Origin: Clostridiaceae bacterium UBA6085
GTDB lineage: Bacteria > Bacillota > Clostridia > Clostridiales > Clostridiaceae
Direction of reading: 5' to 3'
Assembly: GCA_002428605.1 (NCBI GenBank)
Contig: DIXH01000025.1
Span: 1-11,552 of the forward strand
DNA: 11,552 nt
Below, one piece after another: positions 1 through 6,584 of the stretch. Below the pieces are notes generated by a model, which made no database searches, had not been told where the DNA came from, and saw only the letters and a list, made by a program, of their open reading frames with translations. Made by a program: the position numbers and the translations under genes. Position 1 is the stretch's first letter. Every line of letters starts with the position of its first letter.

Positions 1-376
1 CGCATTATTCAGTAGCCATTAAATAAATATGCAAATAAGCTGAATAATTATTAGGGTTATGTACACATATTAAAAAATATAGATGGTTAAGCTAAATTTT
101 TGTAGTAGTTATTAATCGTTTTTCGCTTTTGATAAACTTGATATTTACACGAAAGGAACTAAAAAAGCATACATTAAATAAATTTGGCTATGATAGATGC
201 ATATCCATATAGCTTATGCACCAAGCTTTGAATTATTTTCTATTTTGTTGAGAAATTAACAGTACTACTGAGTTGTTACAATTCTCATTTATTATCTTCA
301 TTTATTCTCCATATTTTACGTATAAAGTAAGCGTATAGAAAAGATTAAATCTGATTCACGAAAGGTTGGAAAATAA
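1..376. other. AT-rich non-coding leader upstream of the secreted protein gene
   Basis: I see no credible gene in this very AT-rich stretch. Near its left end a 9-bp inverted repeat (ATTATTCAG at 4-12, CTGAATAAT at 40-48) encloses a 27-nt loop; it could be the tail of a feature outside the window. At 260-270 there is a short perfect palindrome, CAGTA-C-TACTG, about 105 bases before the first start codon. It could be an operator for a copper-responsive repressor, but it is short and does not match the CopY box (TACAnnTGTA). No convincing -35/-10 pair stands out. Confidence 0.5.
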
Positions 377-694
377 ATGATTAAGAAAATAACGGGATTA
401 GCAATAGCGATTGCATTATTCTCAACTACACCAGCATTTGCAGCGACAAGAGCAGATAAAGCTTTAGAGGCTGCACCCGCACTTGCTGTTAAGATACTTG
501 CAAAACATGGAGTGCGACCAAGTGGTGAAATACTTAAATTAGTCGCTAATCAAATGGGGTCTGGTTCATCGTTTATGGGAATAGAAAAAGACGATCCAAT
601 GTACGAGCACAAAGTAATGCATTACTTGCATTGCGATCTTGGAGTAATCGAGATGGAAGACCATGAATGCATGCATCATGGTATGACGAAATAA
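377..694 (+). CDS. Small secreted His/Met/Cys-rich protein, probably copper-related
   Basis: This encodes 105 residues. Residues 1-22 form a classic Sec signal peptide: basic MIKK, a hydrophobic core, then a PAFA-A site for signal peptidase I, leaving a mature protein of about 83 residues outside the membrane. The C-terminal third (residues 75-103) is crowded with soft-metal ligands: M75, H78, M81, H82, H85, C86, M93, H96, C98, M99, H100, H101 and M103. Two cysteines could bind metal or form a disulfide. The start is supported by AAAGG at 361-365, eleven bases before ATG. The gene lies about 100 bases upstream of a CopB-type copper ATPase on the same strand, so an extracytoplasmic copper or silver binding role is a reasonable inference. 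I do not recognise a named family, and the middle (residues 24-65) carries no motif I can assign. Confidence 0.85.
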   Translation: MIKKITGLAIAIALFSTTPAFAATRADKALEAAPALAVKILAKHGVRPSGEILKLVANQMGSGSSFMGIEKDDPMYEHKVMHYLHCDLGVIEMEDHECMHHGMTK

Positions 695-715
695 GCATTA
701 AATAGGTTACTTCAG

Positions 716-748
716 AGCGGGTCTATTTCCTAATGGTATAGATCCGCT
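716..748 (+). terminator. Hairpin between the secreted protein gene and copB
   Basis: An 11-bp stem (AGCGGGTCTAT at 716-726, ATAGATCCGCT at 738-748) contains one G-U pair and closes an 11-nt loop. An AT-rich stretch follows, without a clean T run. It sits 22 bases after the upstream stop and ends about 50 bases before the ATPase start. It could be a weak or partial terminator, or an mRNA-stabilising hairpin that makes the small upstream gene more abundant than the ATPase. Confidence 0.55.
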
Positions 749-796
749 ATTATTTATATTAGTGTATTTATTTAAAGACAGAAGGAGGTAGTAATC

Positions 797-3058
797 TTGG
801 GGAACCACAATGATCATAATCACCAGCATACTCATGGTGATGATTCACACATGGGAAAATCTGCTGACTCTATGGTTGGTACTAATAATAAAAATGAAGA
901 TGTTAACTCCCACAATTCCCATGAACATCATCATGGAGATACAGTAATCTCTAATAAACCTGTTAGTACTGAATCCAAAGCAGATCTCGACGCACATCAA
1001 AATCATAGTTATGAGATGAAACGTATGCAAAATTCCAATGATCATAAAAATGGACATTCAGTTTCTGATGAACATATGGAAGGCCACGATTCACATGGCG
1101 GCAATCATCACGACCATCATGCGATGATGGTAGCTGATTTCCGCAGACGATTTTTCCTGTCACTGATTCTGCTAGCCCCAATACTGGCGCTATCTCCAAT
1201 GATCCAAATGTTCATGGGGGTTGATTGGAGATTCGGCGGTGATTCATACATATTGTTAGCACTCTCTACTATACTGTTTATTATTGGGGGCAAGCCTTTC
1301 TTCGTCGGTGCAATTGACGAACTGAGACAGAAGGCTCCAGCTATGATGACGCTTATAGGACTCGCAATCAGCGTCTCTTATGTATACAGTGTCGTAACTG
1401 TATTTACGCAAGTTGGGTCTGATTTCTTCTGGGAACTGGCATCCCTTATTTCAGTTATGCTCTTGGGTCACTGGATTGAAATGAGATCGGTTTTGGGAGC
1501 ATCACGAGCTTTGGAGGAACTGGTTAAGCTTATGCCAGAAACTGCTCATTTGGTTGATGAGAATGGTGAGATTACGGATATTGCTGTAGCCGATATTCGA
1601 ACAGGAATGATTCTGCTGGTTAAACCAGGTGAAAAAATACCCATAGATGGTAAGGTGACGGAGGGAAGATCTACTGTTAACGAATCCATGCTGACTGGTG
1701 AATCGATGCCAGTTGAAAAGTCAACTAATGATGAGGTTGTCGGTGGGTCGATAAATGCCGAAGGAGCATTAAAGTTTAAGGTCACAAGAACAGGTGATGA
1801 TACATTCCTCTCCCAGGTAATAAAGCTTGTCAATGAAGCTCAGTCATCCAGATCCAAGACTCAGCGACTTGCAGACGTTGCAGCCAAGTATCTGTTTTAT
1901 ATTGCTGTCATTGGTGGAATCAGTACATTTACAATTTGGGTGTTGCTTGGGGAATCCATTAGTTTTGCCATGGAACGTGCAGTCACTGTTGTTATCATTT
2001 CCTGCCCTCATGCCCTAGGTTTGGCAACTCCTTTGGTTACCGCTGTATCAACTAGCATTGGAGCTAAGAATGGATTGTTGATTCGAAACAGGTCAAACTT
2101 TGAAATGGCACGAAAAATTGATACAGTTGTGTTCGATAAGACAGGCACCTTGACTATGGGTGAATTTGGAGTAACGGATATTGTACCATACGGGATTGAT
2201 GAGAGCCATCTGCTGACTCTTGCCTATTCAGTCGAAAGTCAGTCTGAGCACCCGATTGCTAAAAGTATAGTCCTGGAAGGACAGAATAGAAAAGTACAAA
2301 TGGCTGATGTAAGTGAATTTCAGGCCATACCGGGCAAAGGGCTGAGTGCTTCAATTGATGGGAAGATAGTTCTTATTGTCAGTCCTGGTTATATGAATTC
2401 AGAAGGAATCGCATACAATCAAGTGGATTTTGAACGTCTTACCGGGGAAGGTAAAACGACAGTATTTGTTATAGAGAATGACATACTTGTTGGAATGATT
2501 GCCCTGTCTGATATCATAAGGGACACTGCATTTGATGCAATAGCTGAGCTCAAAGCAATGCAAATTGAACCAATAATGCTAACTGGTGATAACAATCGTG
2601 TAGCACAAAAAGTAGGACAAGAACTGGGTATCTCAAAAATTATTTCCGAAGTGCTGCCACATGAGAAATCATTGAAAATTGAGCAGCTTGTTAGTGAGAA
2701 CCGTATGGTCGCTATGACTGGTGACGGGATAAACGATGCTCCTGCGCTGGCAAAGGCACATTTAGGAATTGCGATTGGGGCAGGTACTGACGTAGCAATC
2801 GAAACTGCGGATATCATCCTTGTTAGGAGCAATCCACTTGATGTTGTCCAGATAATAAAATTATCCAAGGCAACCTATAGTAAGATGATCCAGAATTTAA
2901 TATGGGCAACTGGCTACAATATCATTGCAATGCCAATAGCAGCTGGGGTCTTGATAAAATATGGGGTAATATTAAGTCCAGCGGTTGGTGCCGTATTGAT
3001 GTCTTTAAGCACAATAATTGTATCTCTTAATGCAAGGTTGCTTAAAATAGCTAAATAG
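797..3058 (+). CDS. copB: Copper/silver-translocating P-type ATPase, CopB type (P1B-3)
   Basis: This is a complete 753-residue heavy-metal P-type ATPase that should export Cu or Ag across the inner membrane. The TTG start is favoured by GGAGG at 784-788, eight bases upstream. Residues 1-109 are a cytosolic tail with about 22 histidines and no CxxC heavy-metal domain, as expected of CopB rather than CopA. Transmembrane segments lie near 117-137, 150-170, 182-205, 209-226, 365-387, 394-418, 699-720 and 724-747. Key motifs are TGES 300-303 (actuator), CPH 403-405 in TM6, DKTGT 447-451 with phosphorylated D447, HP 485-486, GDN 597-599 and TGDGINDAP 641-649. In TM7 there is YN at 707-708 with P713, and in TM8 MSLST 735-739 followed by a conserved-looking NA. 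CPH plus the MSxST motif is the P1B-3 signature and argues against Zn/Cd (CPC, P1B-2) or Co (SPC, P1B-4). All catalytic residues are present, so it looks functional. No regulator is visible nearby. Confidence 0.95.
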   Translation: MGNHNDHNHQHTHGDDSHMGKSADSMVGTNNKNEDVNSHNSHEHHHGDTVISNKPVSTESKADLDAHQNHSYEMKRMQNSNDHKNGHSVSDEHMEGHDSHGGNHHDHHAMMVADFRRRFFLSLILLAPILALSPMIQMFMGVDWRFGGDSYILLALSTILFIIGGKPFFVGAIDELRQKAPAMMTLIGLAISVSYVYSVVTVFTQVGSDFFWELASLISVMLLGHWIEMRSVLGASRALEELVKLMPETAHLVDENGEITDIAVADIRTGMILLVKPGEKIPIDGKVTEGRSTVNESMLTGESMPVEKSTNDEVVGGSINAEGALKFKVTRTGDDTFLSQVIKLVNEAQSSRSKTQRLADVAAKYLFYIAVIGGISTFTIWVLLGESISFAMERAVTVVIISCPHALGLATPLVTAVSTSIGAKNGLLIRNRSNFEMARKIDTVVFDKTGTLTMGEFGVTDIVPYGIDESHLLTLAYSVESQSEHPIAKSIVLEGQNRKVQMADVSEFQAIPGKGLSASIDGKIVLIVSPGYMNSEGIAYNQVDFERLTGEGKTTVFVIENDILVGMIALSDIIRDTAFDAIAELKAMQIEPIMLTGDNNRVAQKVGQELGISKIISEVLPHEKSLKIEQLVSENRMVAMTGDGINDAPALAKAHLGIAIGAGTDVAIETADIILVRSNPLDVVQIIKLSKATYSKMIQNLIWATGYNIIAMPIAAGVLIKYGVILSPAVGAVLMSLSTIIVSLNARLLKIAK

Positions 3059-3173
3059 CATTTAATAATGTAATGAGGTTGTTTCTTCGAAGATTATGGC
3101 GAGTTCCAGAAAGAAGGGAAGAGTTAAAGACATTGTTTTCGATGAAAATTCGAAATCGGAAGGCACGATAAAA

Positions 3174-3202
3174 TTGACAAACAAACTATAGTCCTGATTA
3201 AT
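3174..3202 (+). promoter_or_regulatory. Candidate sigma-70-type promoter for the PhnB-like gene
   Basis: A perfect TTGACA lies at 3174-3179. A weak -10 (ATTAAT, 3197-3202) follows at 17-nt spacing. A better TATAAT-like string at 3217-3222 is too far from this -35, so the -10 is uncertain. The position, 50 bases before the next start codon, fits a promoter for that gene. Confidence 0.3.
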
Positions 3203-3251
3203 CCAAGCGGGACTTATATAATTTGATGGATCAAGAAAGGGAAAGATTAAT

Positions 3252-4142
3252 ATGCAAAAAATAGTTCCACATTTATGGTATGACAAGGAAGCCCAAGAAG
3301 CAGCCCTGTTTTATGTCAGCCTATTTGAAAAATCAAAACTCGTGAGCACTAAAGTCATAAAAAACCCACCTCCTTTTGATGATGCGGAGCTTGTGAGCTT
3401 TGAACTGGCAGGGCAACAGTTCATGGCAATCAGCGCAGGACCTTACTTCAAGTTCAATCCGTCCATCTCGCTAATGGTCGCCTGCTCTACTTCTGAGGAA
3501 GTGGATAGAATGTGGGAGGCACTGAGTGAGGGAGGGACCGAGTTGATGGCTCTGGGGGAATACCCTTTCAGCAAGAGGTACGCCTGGGTTCAGGACCGCT
3601 ACGGCTTGTCCTGGCAGCTGATGTTAATAGATGGCGGACTGAAAGTTCAGAAGATCACGCCCAACCTGTTGTTCTCGGATGGATCCTGTGGTAAAGCCGA
3701 GGAAGCGATTAGATATTATGCTGAGGTGTTCGAAAACACGGAAATAGGACAGATAAGTAGATACACTGAGGGTGAAGCGCAATCAGCGAAGGCCAAAGTT
3801 AATTTCGCCGCGTTTAAACTAGACAGTATAGCTTTATCTGCCATGGATAATGGGTATGATGTGGATTACACTTTCAATGAGGCGTTTTCGCTCATAGTAA
3901 ACTGCAAGGACCAGAAGGAGATAGACTACTTCTGGGGAAAGCTTTCGGCAGTGCCCGAGGCAGAGAATTGCGGATGGTGCAAGGATCAATTCGGGGTCTC
4001 CTGGCAGGTTTTGCCTTCAACATGGGAGGAGATCCTATTCGGCGGATCTGAGGAACAAGTTCAGAAAGTGACAGAGGCGTTCCTTAAGACGAAAAAGTTT
4101 GACCTCAAGGCACTGGAAAAGGTGAGGCAGGGAATTTACTAA
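3252..4142 (+). CDS. Two-domain PhnB-like (VOC/glyoxalase-fold) protein
   Basis: This encodes 296 residues made of two tandem PhnB-type VOC domains (Pfam family often labelled 3-demethylubiquinone-9 3-methyltransferase). Domain 1 (about 1-130) opens with the family's typical I-P-HLWYD start and A-x-FY-x-S-x-F helix, and ends with YAWVQDRYGLSWQLML. Domain 2 (about 131-275) repeats the pattern: ITPNLLFSD, AEEAIRYYAEVFENTEI, and GWCKDQFGVSWQVLP. The F-G-V/L-S-WQ ending in both halves marks this family. It should be a soluble cytoplasmic protein. The family label of methyltransferase is not supported by any methyltransferase motif, and substrate and activity are unknown. AAAGG at 3236-3240 lies eleven bases before ATG. 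The gene stands alone between copB and a strong terminator, so it is probably its own transcription unit. Confidence 0.9.
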   Translation: MQKIVPHLWYDKEAQEAALFYVSLFEKSKLVSTKVIKNPPPFDDAELVSFELAGQQFMAISAGPYFKFNPSISLMVACSTSEEVDRMWEALSEGGTELMALGEYPFSKRYAWVQDRYGLSWQLMLIDGGLKVQKITPNLLFSDGSCGKAEEAIRYYAEVFENTEIGQISRYTEGEAQSAKAKVNFAAFKLDSIALSAMDNGYDVDYTFNEAFSLIVNCKDQKEIDYFWGKLSAVPEAENCGWCKDQFGVSWQVLPSTWEEILFGGSEEQVQKVTEAFLKTKKFDLKALEKVRQGIY

Positions 4143-4242
4143 AAAAGAGCTGAAGAAATTACATGGAAGAGCATTTATATAAGGAAGTACTGCTTGTACA
4201 ATTTTTAGCCTAGCCATCTCATATTAGTACCCAAATATTGAT

Positions 4243-4282
4243 ACAACAAAAGCTCCTGATTTTTATCAGGGGCTTTTGTTGT
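4243..4282. terminator. Strong bidirectional rho-independent terminator
   Basis: The arms at 4243-4260 and 4265-4282 form an 18-bp stem (ACAACAAAAGC-T-CCTGAT on the left) with one T-G pair and a TTTT loop. The 5' arm is A-rich and the 3' arm T-rich, so it can stop transcription from either side. It closes the PhnB-like gene about 100 bases after its stop and insulates it from the insertion-sequence region. Confidence 0.85.
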
Positions 4283-4462
4283 TGTAGGATGTTATTGCGA
4301 GTATTCGTTATGAACTGGGTGTTTCTTTCCGAATATACAACACATTGAGACGGTGATACTCCTACAAAGGGAAAAACCACAACATATTGTATAAACCGCA
4401 TGGTTGAGCCATTATATATGGAGCTTTCTGAAATGTCTAGTTATTCCCTAATATACCTTTGG

Positions 4463-4475
4463 TATAGTTGGACAA
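4463..4475 (+). repeat. 13-bp direct repeat, left copy
   Basis: TATAGTTGGACAA occurs here, five bases before the left IS30 end, and again identically at 6181-6193, directly after the outer end-like motif. The left copy overlaps a small palindrome, TATACC-ttt-GGTATA (4452-4466). The repeat may mark a target duplication of an older, larger insertion, or be part of insertion-sequence ends. It is longer than the 2-3 bp duplications usual for IS30. Confidence 0.6.
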
Positions 4476-4480
4476 TCTTA

Positions 4481-4502
4481 TTTGAAAAAGTAATTTCAAC
4501 CC
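4481..4502 (+). repeat. IS30 left inverted repeat
   Basis: It begins TTTGAAAAAGTAATTTC and ends ACCC. It matches the reverse complement of 5959-5980 at about 18 of 22 bases. The inner side runs into a leader of about 100 bases before the transposase. Confidence 0.7.
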
Positions 4503-4528
4503 TACTAAAATGTACTAGTAGAAATTAC

Positions 4529-4564
4529 TATGACAAAGTGGGAAGTGGAAGTTACTTTGTCATA
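4529..4564 (+). repeat. Perfect inverted repeat in the transposase leader
   Basis: TATGACAAAGT (4529-4539) is exactly reverse-complemented by ACTTTGTCATA (4554-4564), with a 14-nt loop. It lies about 30 bases before the transposase Shine-Dalgarno site. It could limit translation from outside transcripts or be a transposase binding site. Its sequence also resembles the outer motif at 6149-6178. Confidence 0.65.
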
Positions 4565-4604
4565 AGGGTAAGATGGTGGGGATGGTGCCTCTCAGGAGGA
4601 AATC

Positions 4605-5903
4605 ATGATGAAGAACACTCACCTTACATTGGATGACAGAATCAAGATCCAGGGATTACTGACAGAAAGGAAATCCTTCAAGTTCATAGCAAGGGAACTT
4701 GATAAGGATCCCACCACCATTCCCAAGGAAATCAAATGCCATATCCAGTTCAAGAAGAGCGGATGTTACAACAATGCATTCAACGACTGTCTGAACAGAA
4801 TGGGCTGTCCCGCACAGCACCTTTGCGGTAACGAGAGATGCAAGCGCAGATGTGCTTTTTGCAATGCCCATAGCTGCGCTTCTCTTTGTTCGTCTTATGT
4901 GCCTGAAGTCTGCTCCAAACATTCCAAACCGCCCTATGTATGCAACGGCTGTGAGAGTAAGCGCAAATGCACACTGGAGAAAAGAATGTATTCTGCTATC
5001 CATGCACAAAAGGAATACGAGCAAACGCTCACTGAAGCCCGACAAGGCCTTCAGATCACTGAGGAAGAGGTCCTGAGGCTTGACGCCATAATAAGTCCGT
5101 TGCTCCTTAAAGGACAGTCACTGCACCATATCTGCGTTAACCATGCCGATGAGATCATGCAGAATGAACGCACGCTGTATGGCTATGTTGCTTCCGGTAT
5201 CTTCAAGGCAAGGAACCTTGATATGCCGCGTGTCGTACGTATGGGGAAACGTAGGAAGAAAAGAGACTCCTTCAAAGTGGACAGGAAGTGCCGCATTAAC
5301 AGGACCTACCAGGACTTTCTGAATTTCATGTCTGAGAATCCTGGTTTGACACTCGTGGAAATGGATTCGGTCGAAGGGAAAAAGGGAGGAAAGGTTCTCC
5401 TGACACTGCATTTCGTGGTTCCCCAGCTGATGCTTGCGTTCATCAGGGATGCCAATACTTCCAAATCTGTCATCGACATCTTTGACGGGCTGTATGAAGA
5501 ACTGCAGCCTGAGGCTTTCTGCAGACTGTTCCAGGTTCTACTTGGTGATAACGGCAGTGAGTTCTCAAACCCTGGAGCCATCGAGAAGGACCTACAGGGC
5601 AATCAGAGGACCAAGGTCTTCTACTGCAATCCTCAGGCTGCATACCAGAAGGGAGCGATAGAAAACAACCATACGCTTATCAGGCGCATCATCCCTAAAG
5701 GCACTCCTATGGACAGCTTCACCCAGGAAGACATAAGCCTGATGATGAACCTCATCAACTCCTACAGCCGTCCGAACCTGGGTGACAAGACTCCCTATGC
5801 GGTTTTTGCCGCTCTATATGGCGAGGAGATCCTAAAAAAGATGGGTGCAGTACTTATCCCACCAGATAAGGTCACACTGCACCCATCTCTTCTTAAAAAA
5901 TAA
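4605..5903 (+). CDS. IS30-family transposase
   Basis: This encodes 432 residues and is intact. The order is: an N-terminal helix-turn-helix (about 6-46, LTLDDRIKIQGLL onward) that reads the inverted repeats; a Cys-rich region (54-122, 13 cysteines) that probably binds zinc; a second helical segment (about 150-200); then the DDE catalytic core with D254 in EMDSV, D315 in GDNGSEF and E353 in KGAIENNH, followed by the RRIIPKG stretch typical of IS30. The spacing between the second D and the E is slightly longer than the usual 33 because of a short insertion near residues 331-337. AGGAGG at 4594-4599 serves either of two adjacent ATG codons. The second, at 4608, is at the better 8-base distance, so the true protein may be one residue shorter. 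It moves the element by cut-and-join at its ends. Confidence 0.95.
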   Translation: MMKNTHLTLDDRIKIQGLLTERKSFKFIARELDKDPTTIPKEIKCHIQFKKSGCYNNAFNDCLNRMGCPAQHLCGNERCKRRCAFCNAHSCASLCSSYVPEVCSKHSKPPYVCNGCESKRKCTLEKRMYSAIHAQKEYEQTLTEARQGLQITEEEVLRLDAIISPLLLKGQSLHHICVNHADEIMQNERTLYGYVASGIFKARNLDMPRVVRMGKRRKKRDSFKVDRKCRINRTYQDFLNFMSENPGLTLVEMDSVEGKKGGKVLLTLHFVVPQLMLAFIRDANTSKSVIDIFDGLYEELQPEAFCRLFQVLLGDNGSEFSNPGAIEKDLQGNQRTKVFYCNPQAAYQKGAIENNHTLIRRIIPKGTPMDSFTQEDISLMMNLINSYSRPNLGDKTPYAVFAALYGEEILKKMGAVLIPPDKVTLHPSLLKK

Positions 5904-5958
5904 CTGAAATCGACTTGAGGCACCATCCGGATTGAATCAAATCAAAGTGTTCCCGCAG

Positions 5959-5980
5959 GGGTGGAATTTACACTTTCAAA
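5959..5980 (+). repeat. IS30 right inverted repeat
   Basis: It reads GGGTGGAATTTACAC then TTTCAAA and is the inverted partner of 4481-4502. It lies 56 bases after the transposase stop codon. Confidence 0.7.
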
Positions 5981-6136
5981 AAGTCAGTTAAATCTCATCC
6001 TTGGTTCACCATGCCCAAAAAAGGGCCGGATACTTGCTTCCGTCAGCATCATTGTACTCCATCAGAAACCAAAAATCATTAAATGATCTGACTAAAAAAC
6101 CATACACATCAAAGAAATTCTTGATTCTTCCATGTG
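5981..6136. other. Non-coding or decayed stretch between IS30 and the outer end-like motif
   Basis: There is no intact gene. On the minus strand a frame open from about 6167 to a stop at 6006-6008 encodes an aromatic-rich peptide (for example SFNDFWFLMEYNDADGSKYP) that reads like the C-terminus of a real protein, but it has no usable start. The plus-strand frame over the same bases looks random. It may be a decayed gene tail. I cannot name it. Confidence 0.3.
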
Positions 6137-6178
6137 TGGAATTTAGTTTGACAAAGCGGAAGTTACTTTTTCAATTAA
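6137..6178 (+). repeat. Second, unpaired IS30-end-like motif outside the element
   Basis: The segment GGAAGTTACTTTTTCAATTAA at its end, reverse-complemented, matches the left IS30 end core (TTGAAAAAGTAA-TTC) more closely than the element's own right end does. Just before it, TGACAAAG (6149-6156) and a first GGAATTTA copy repeat the arrangement seen inside the element's left leader at 4519-4565, in the same orientation. It is either a solo end left by a related element or the true right end of an older copy. The 13-bp direct repeat follows two bases later. Confidence 0.55.
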
Positions 6179-6180
6179 CC

Positions 6181-6193
6181 TATAGTTGGACAA
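6181..6193 (+). repeat. 13-bp direct repeat, right copy
   Basis: This is an identical copy of TATAGTTGGACAA at 4463-4475, lying right after the outer IS30-end-like motif and about 48 bases from the stop of the IS1634-like transposase remnant. Confidence 0.6.
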
Positions 6194-6240
6194 GATAGTA
6201 CGCAAGAGGTTATTTCGATTACAACCTTGATTCCCGAGAA

Positions 6241-6414
6241 TTATAACGATGGAGGAGTTATTCCCAAGGCAAGGAATAGCTCTTCCTGGTTTTTAGTCAC
6301 TTCACCAGGCAGTCGACTATGCTCAGGAGACTCAAACAACTCAATCACATCAAGTTTATCCAGCAGTCTTTGCAATGTCCATAAACTTTGCAGCTGCAGC
6401 AAGATAAGAGTAAA
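6241..6414 (-). pseudogene. C-terminal remnant of an IS1634-like transposase
   Basis: The minus strand is open for 57 codons from just after a TAG (6415-6417) to TAA at 6241-6243. The product contains LDKLDVIELFE, then GEVTKNQEELFLALGITPPS. From memory this pattern (LD-x-IE-x-F...GE-x-T-x-KQ-x-x-L...LG-x-x-P-P) is the usual end of IS1634-type (IS4-related) DDE transposases. Those proteins exceed 400 residues, so only the tail survives. There is no start codon with a ribosome binding site, and the sequence upstream of the TAG does not continue the protein in any frame I checked. It is a dead fragment of an element unrelated to the neighbouring IS30. Confidence 0.55.
6251..6294 (+). terminator. 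Terminator-like hairpin plus T run (plus strand)
   Basis: GGAGGAGTTATTCC (6251-6264) pairs with GGAATAGCTCTTCC (6273-6286) through 14 bp including two G-U pairs, with an 8-nt loop, followed by TGG and five T's. It lies inside the minus-strand transposase remnant, so it may be coincidental, but in the plus direction it would stop read-through from the IS30 element before groEL. Confidence 0.45.
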
Positions 6415-6584
6415 CTAAAAAGTGGAGACAATTAGCAAAATAGAAGCAGTATAACTAAAGCAAAAGAATCGAAACGAGTCATATGGAAAGAAAAAGTGCT
6501 CAAGGCTAAGTGACATAAGTCCATCACTGGTTCAAGGAAGTTTTACGAACATGTCACCTGTGCTTCAGGAAGGGGGAGATGTAA
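6415..6584 (+). promoter_or_regulatory. Upstream region of the groEL-like gene
   Basis: These 170 bases must hold the groEL-like promoter unless an upstream insertion sequence drives it. I find no CIRCE element (TTAGCACTC-N9-GAGTGCTAA), so HrcA control is not apparent, and no groES. A 7-bp inverted repeat, GTGACAT (6510-6516) and ATGTCAC (6551-6557), with a 34-nt interval, is the only structure noted. The Shine-Dalgarno site GGGGGAG (6572-6578) is strong. Confidence 0.35.

Larger units (their letters stand above)
4481..5980 (+). mobile_element. IS30-family insertion sequence, about 1.5 kb, apparently intact
   Basis: The element is bounded by imperfect inverted repeats at 4481-4502 and 5959-5980. 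On comparing the left end with the reverse complement of the right end, about 18 of 22 positions agree (both begin TTTGAAA and end ACCC). Between them lies one long transposase frame. The size of about 1.5 kb is within the IS30 range. The exact ends may be off by a base or two because no clear 2-3 bp target duplication is visible. It landed between the PhnB-like gene and the groEL-like gene, in a place already carrying insertion-sequence debris. Confidence 0.75.

Noticed and set aside
845..1199. Minus-strand open frames across the His-rich part of copB
   Set aside because: They are shadows of the low-complexity His/Asp/Asn codons; no ribosome binding site and no family resemblance.
3096..3191. 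31-codon plus-strand frame between copB and the PhnB-like gene
   Set aside because: It has a start and stop and lysine-rich content, but no clear Shine-Dalgarno site at proper spacing and no recognised family; chance is likely.
4170..4185. TTTATATA strings before IS30 and elsewhere, resembling archaeal TATA boxes
   Set aside because: Common in AT-rich DNA. GroEL-type chaperonin, trigger-factor domain, Sec signal peptide and T-run terminators fit bacteria better, though some archaea carry GroEL, so it is not excluded.
4656..5602. Several minus-strand and +2/+3 frames inside the IS30 transposase
   Set aside because: They overlap a clearly conserved DDE transposase and have no independent signals.
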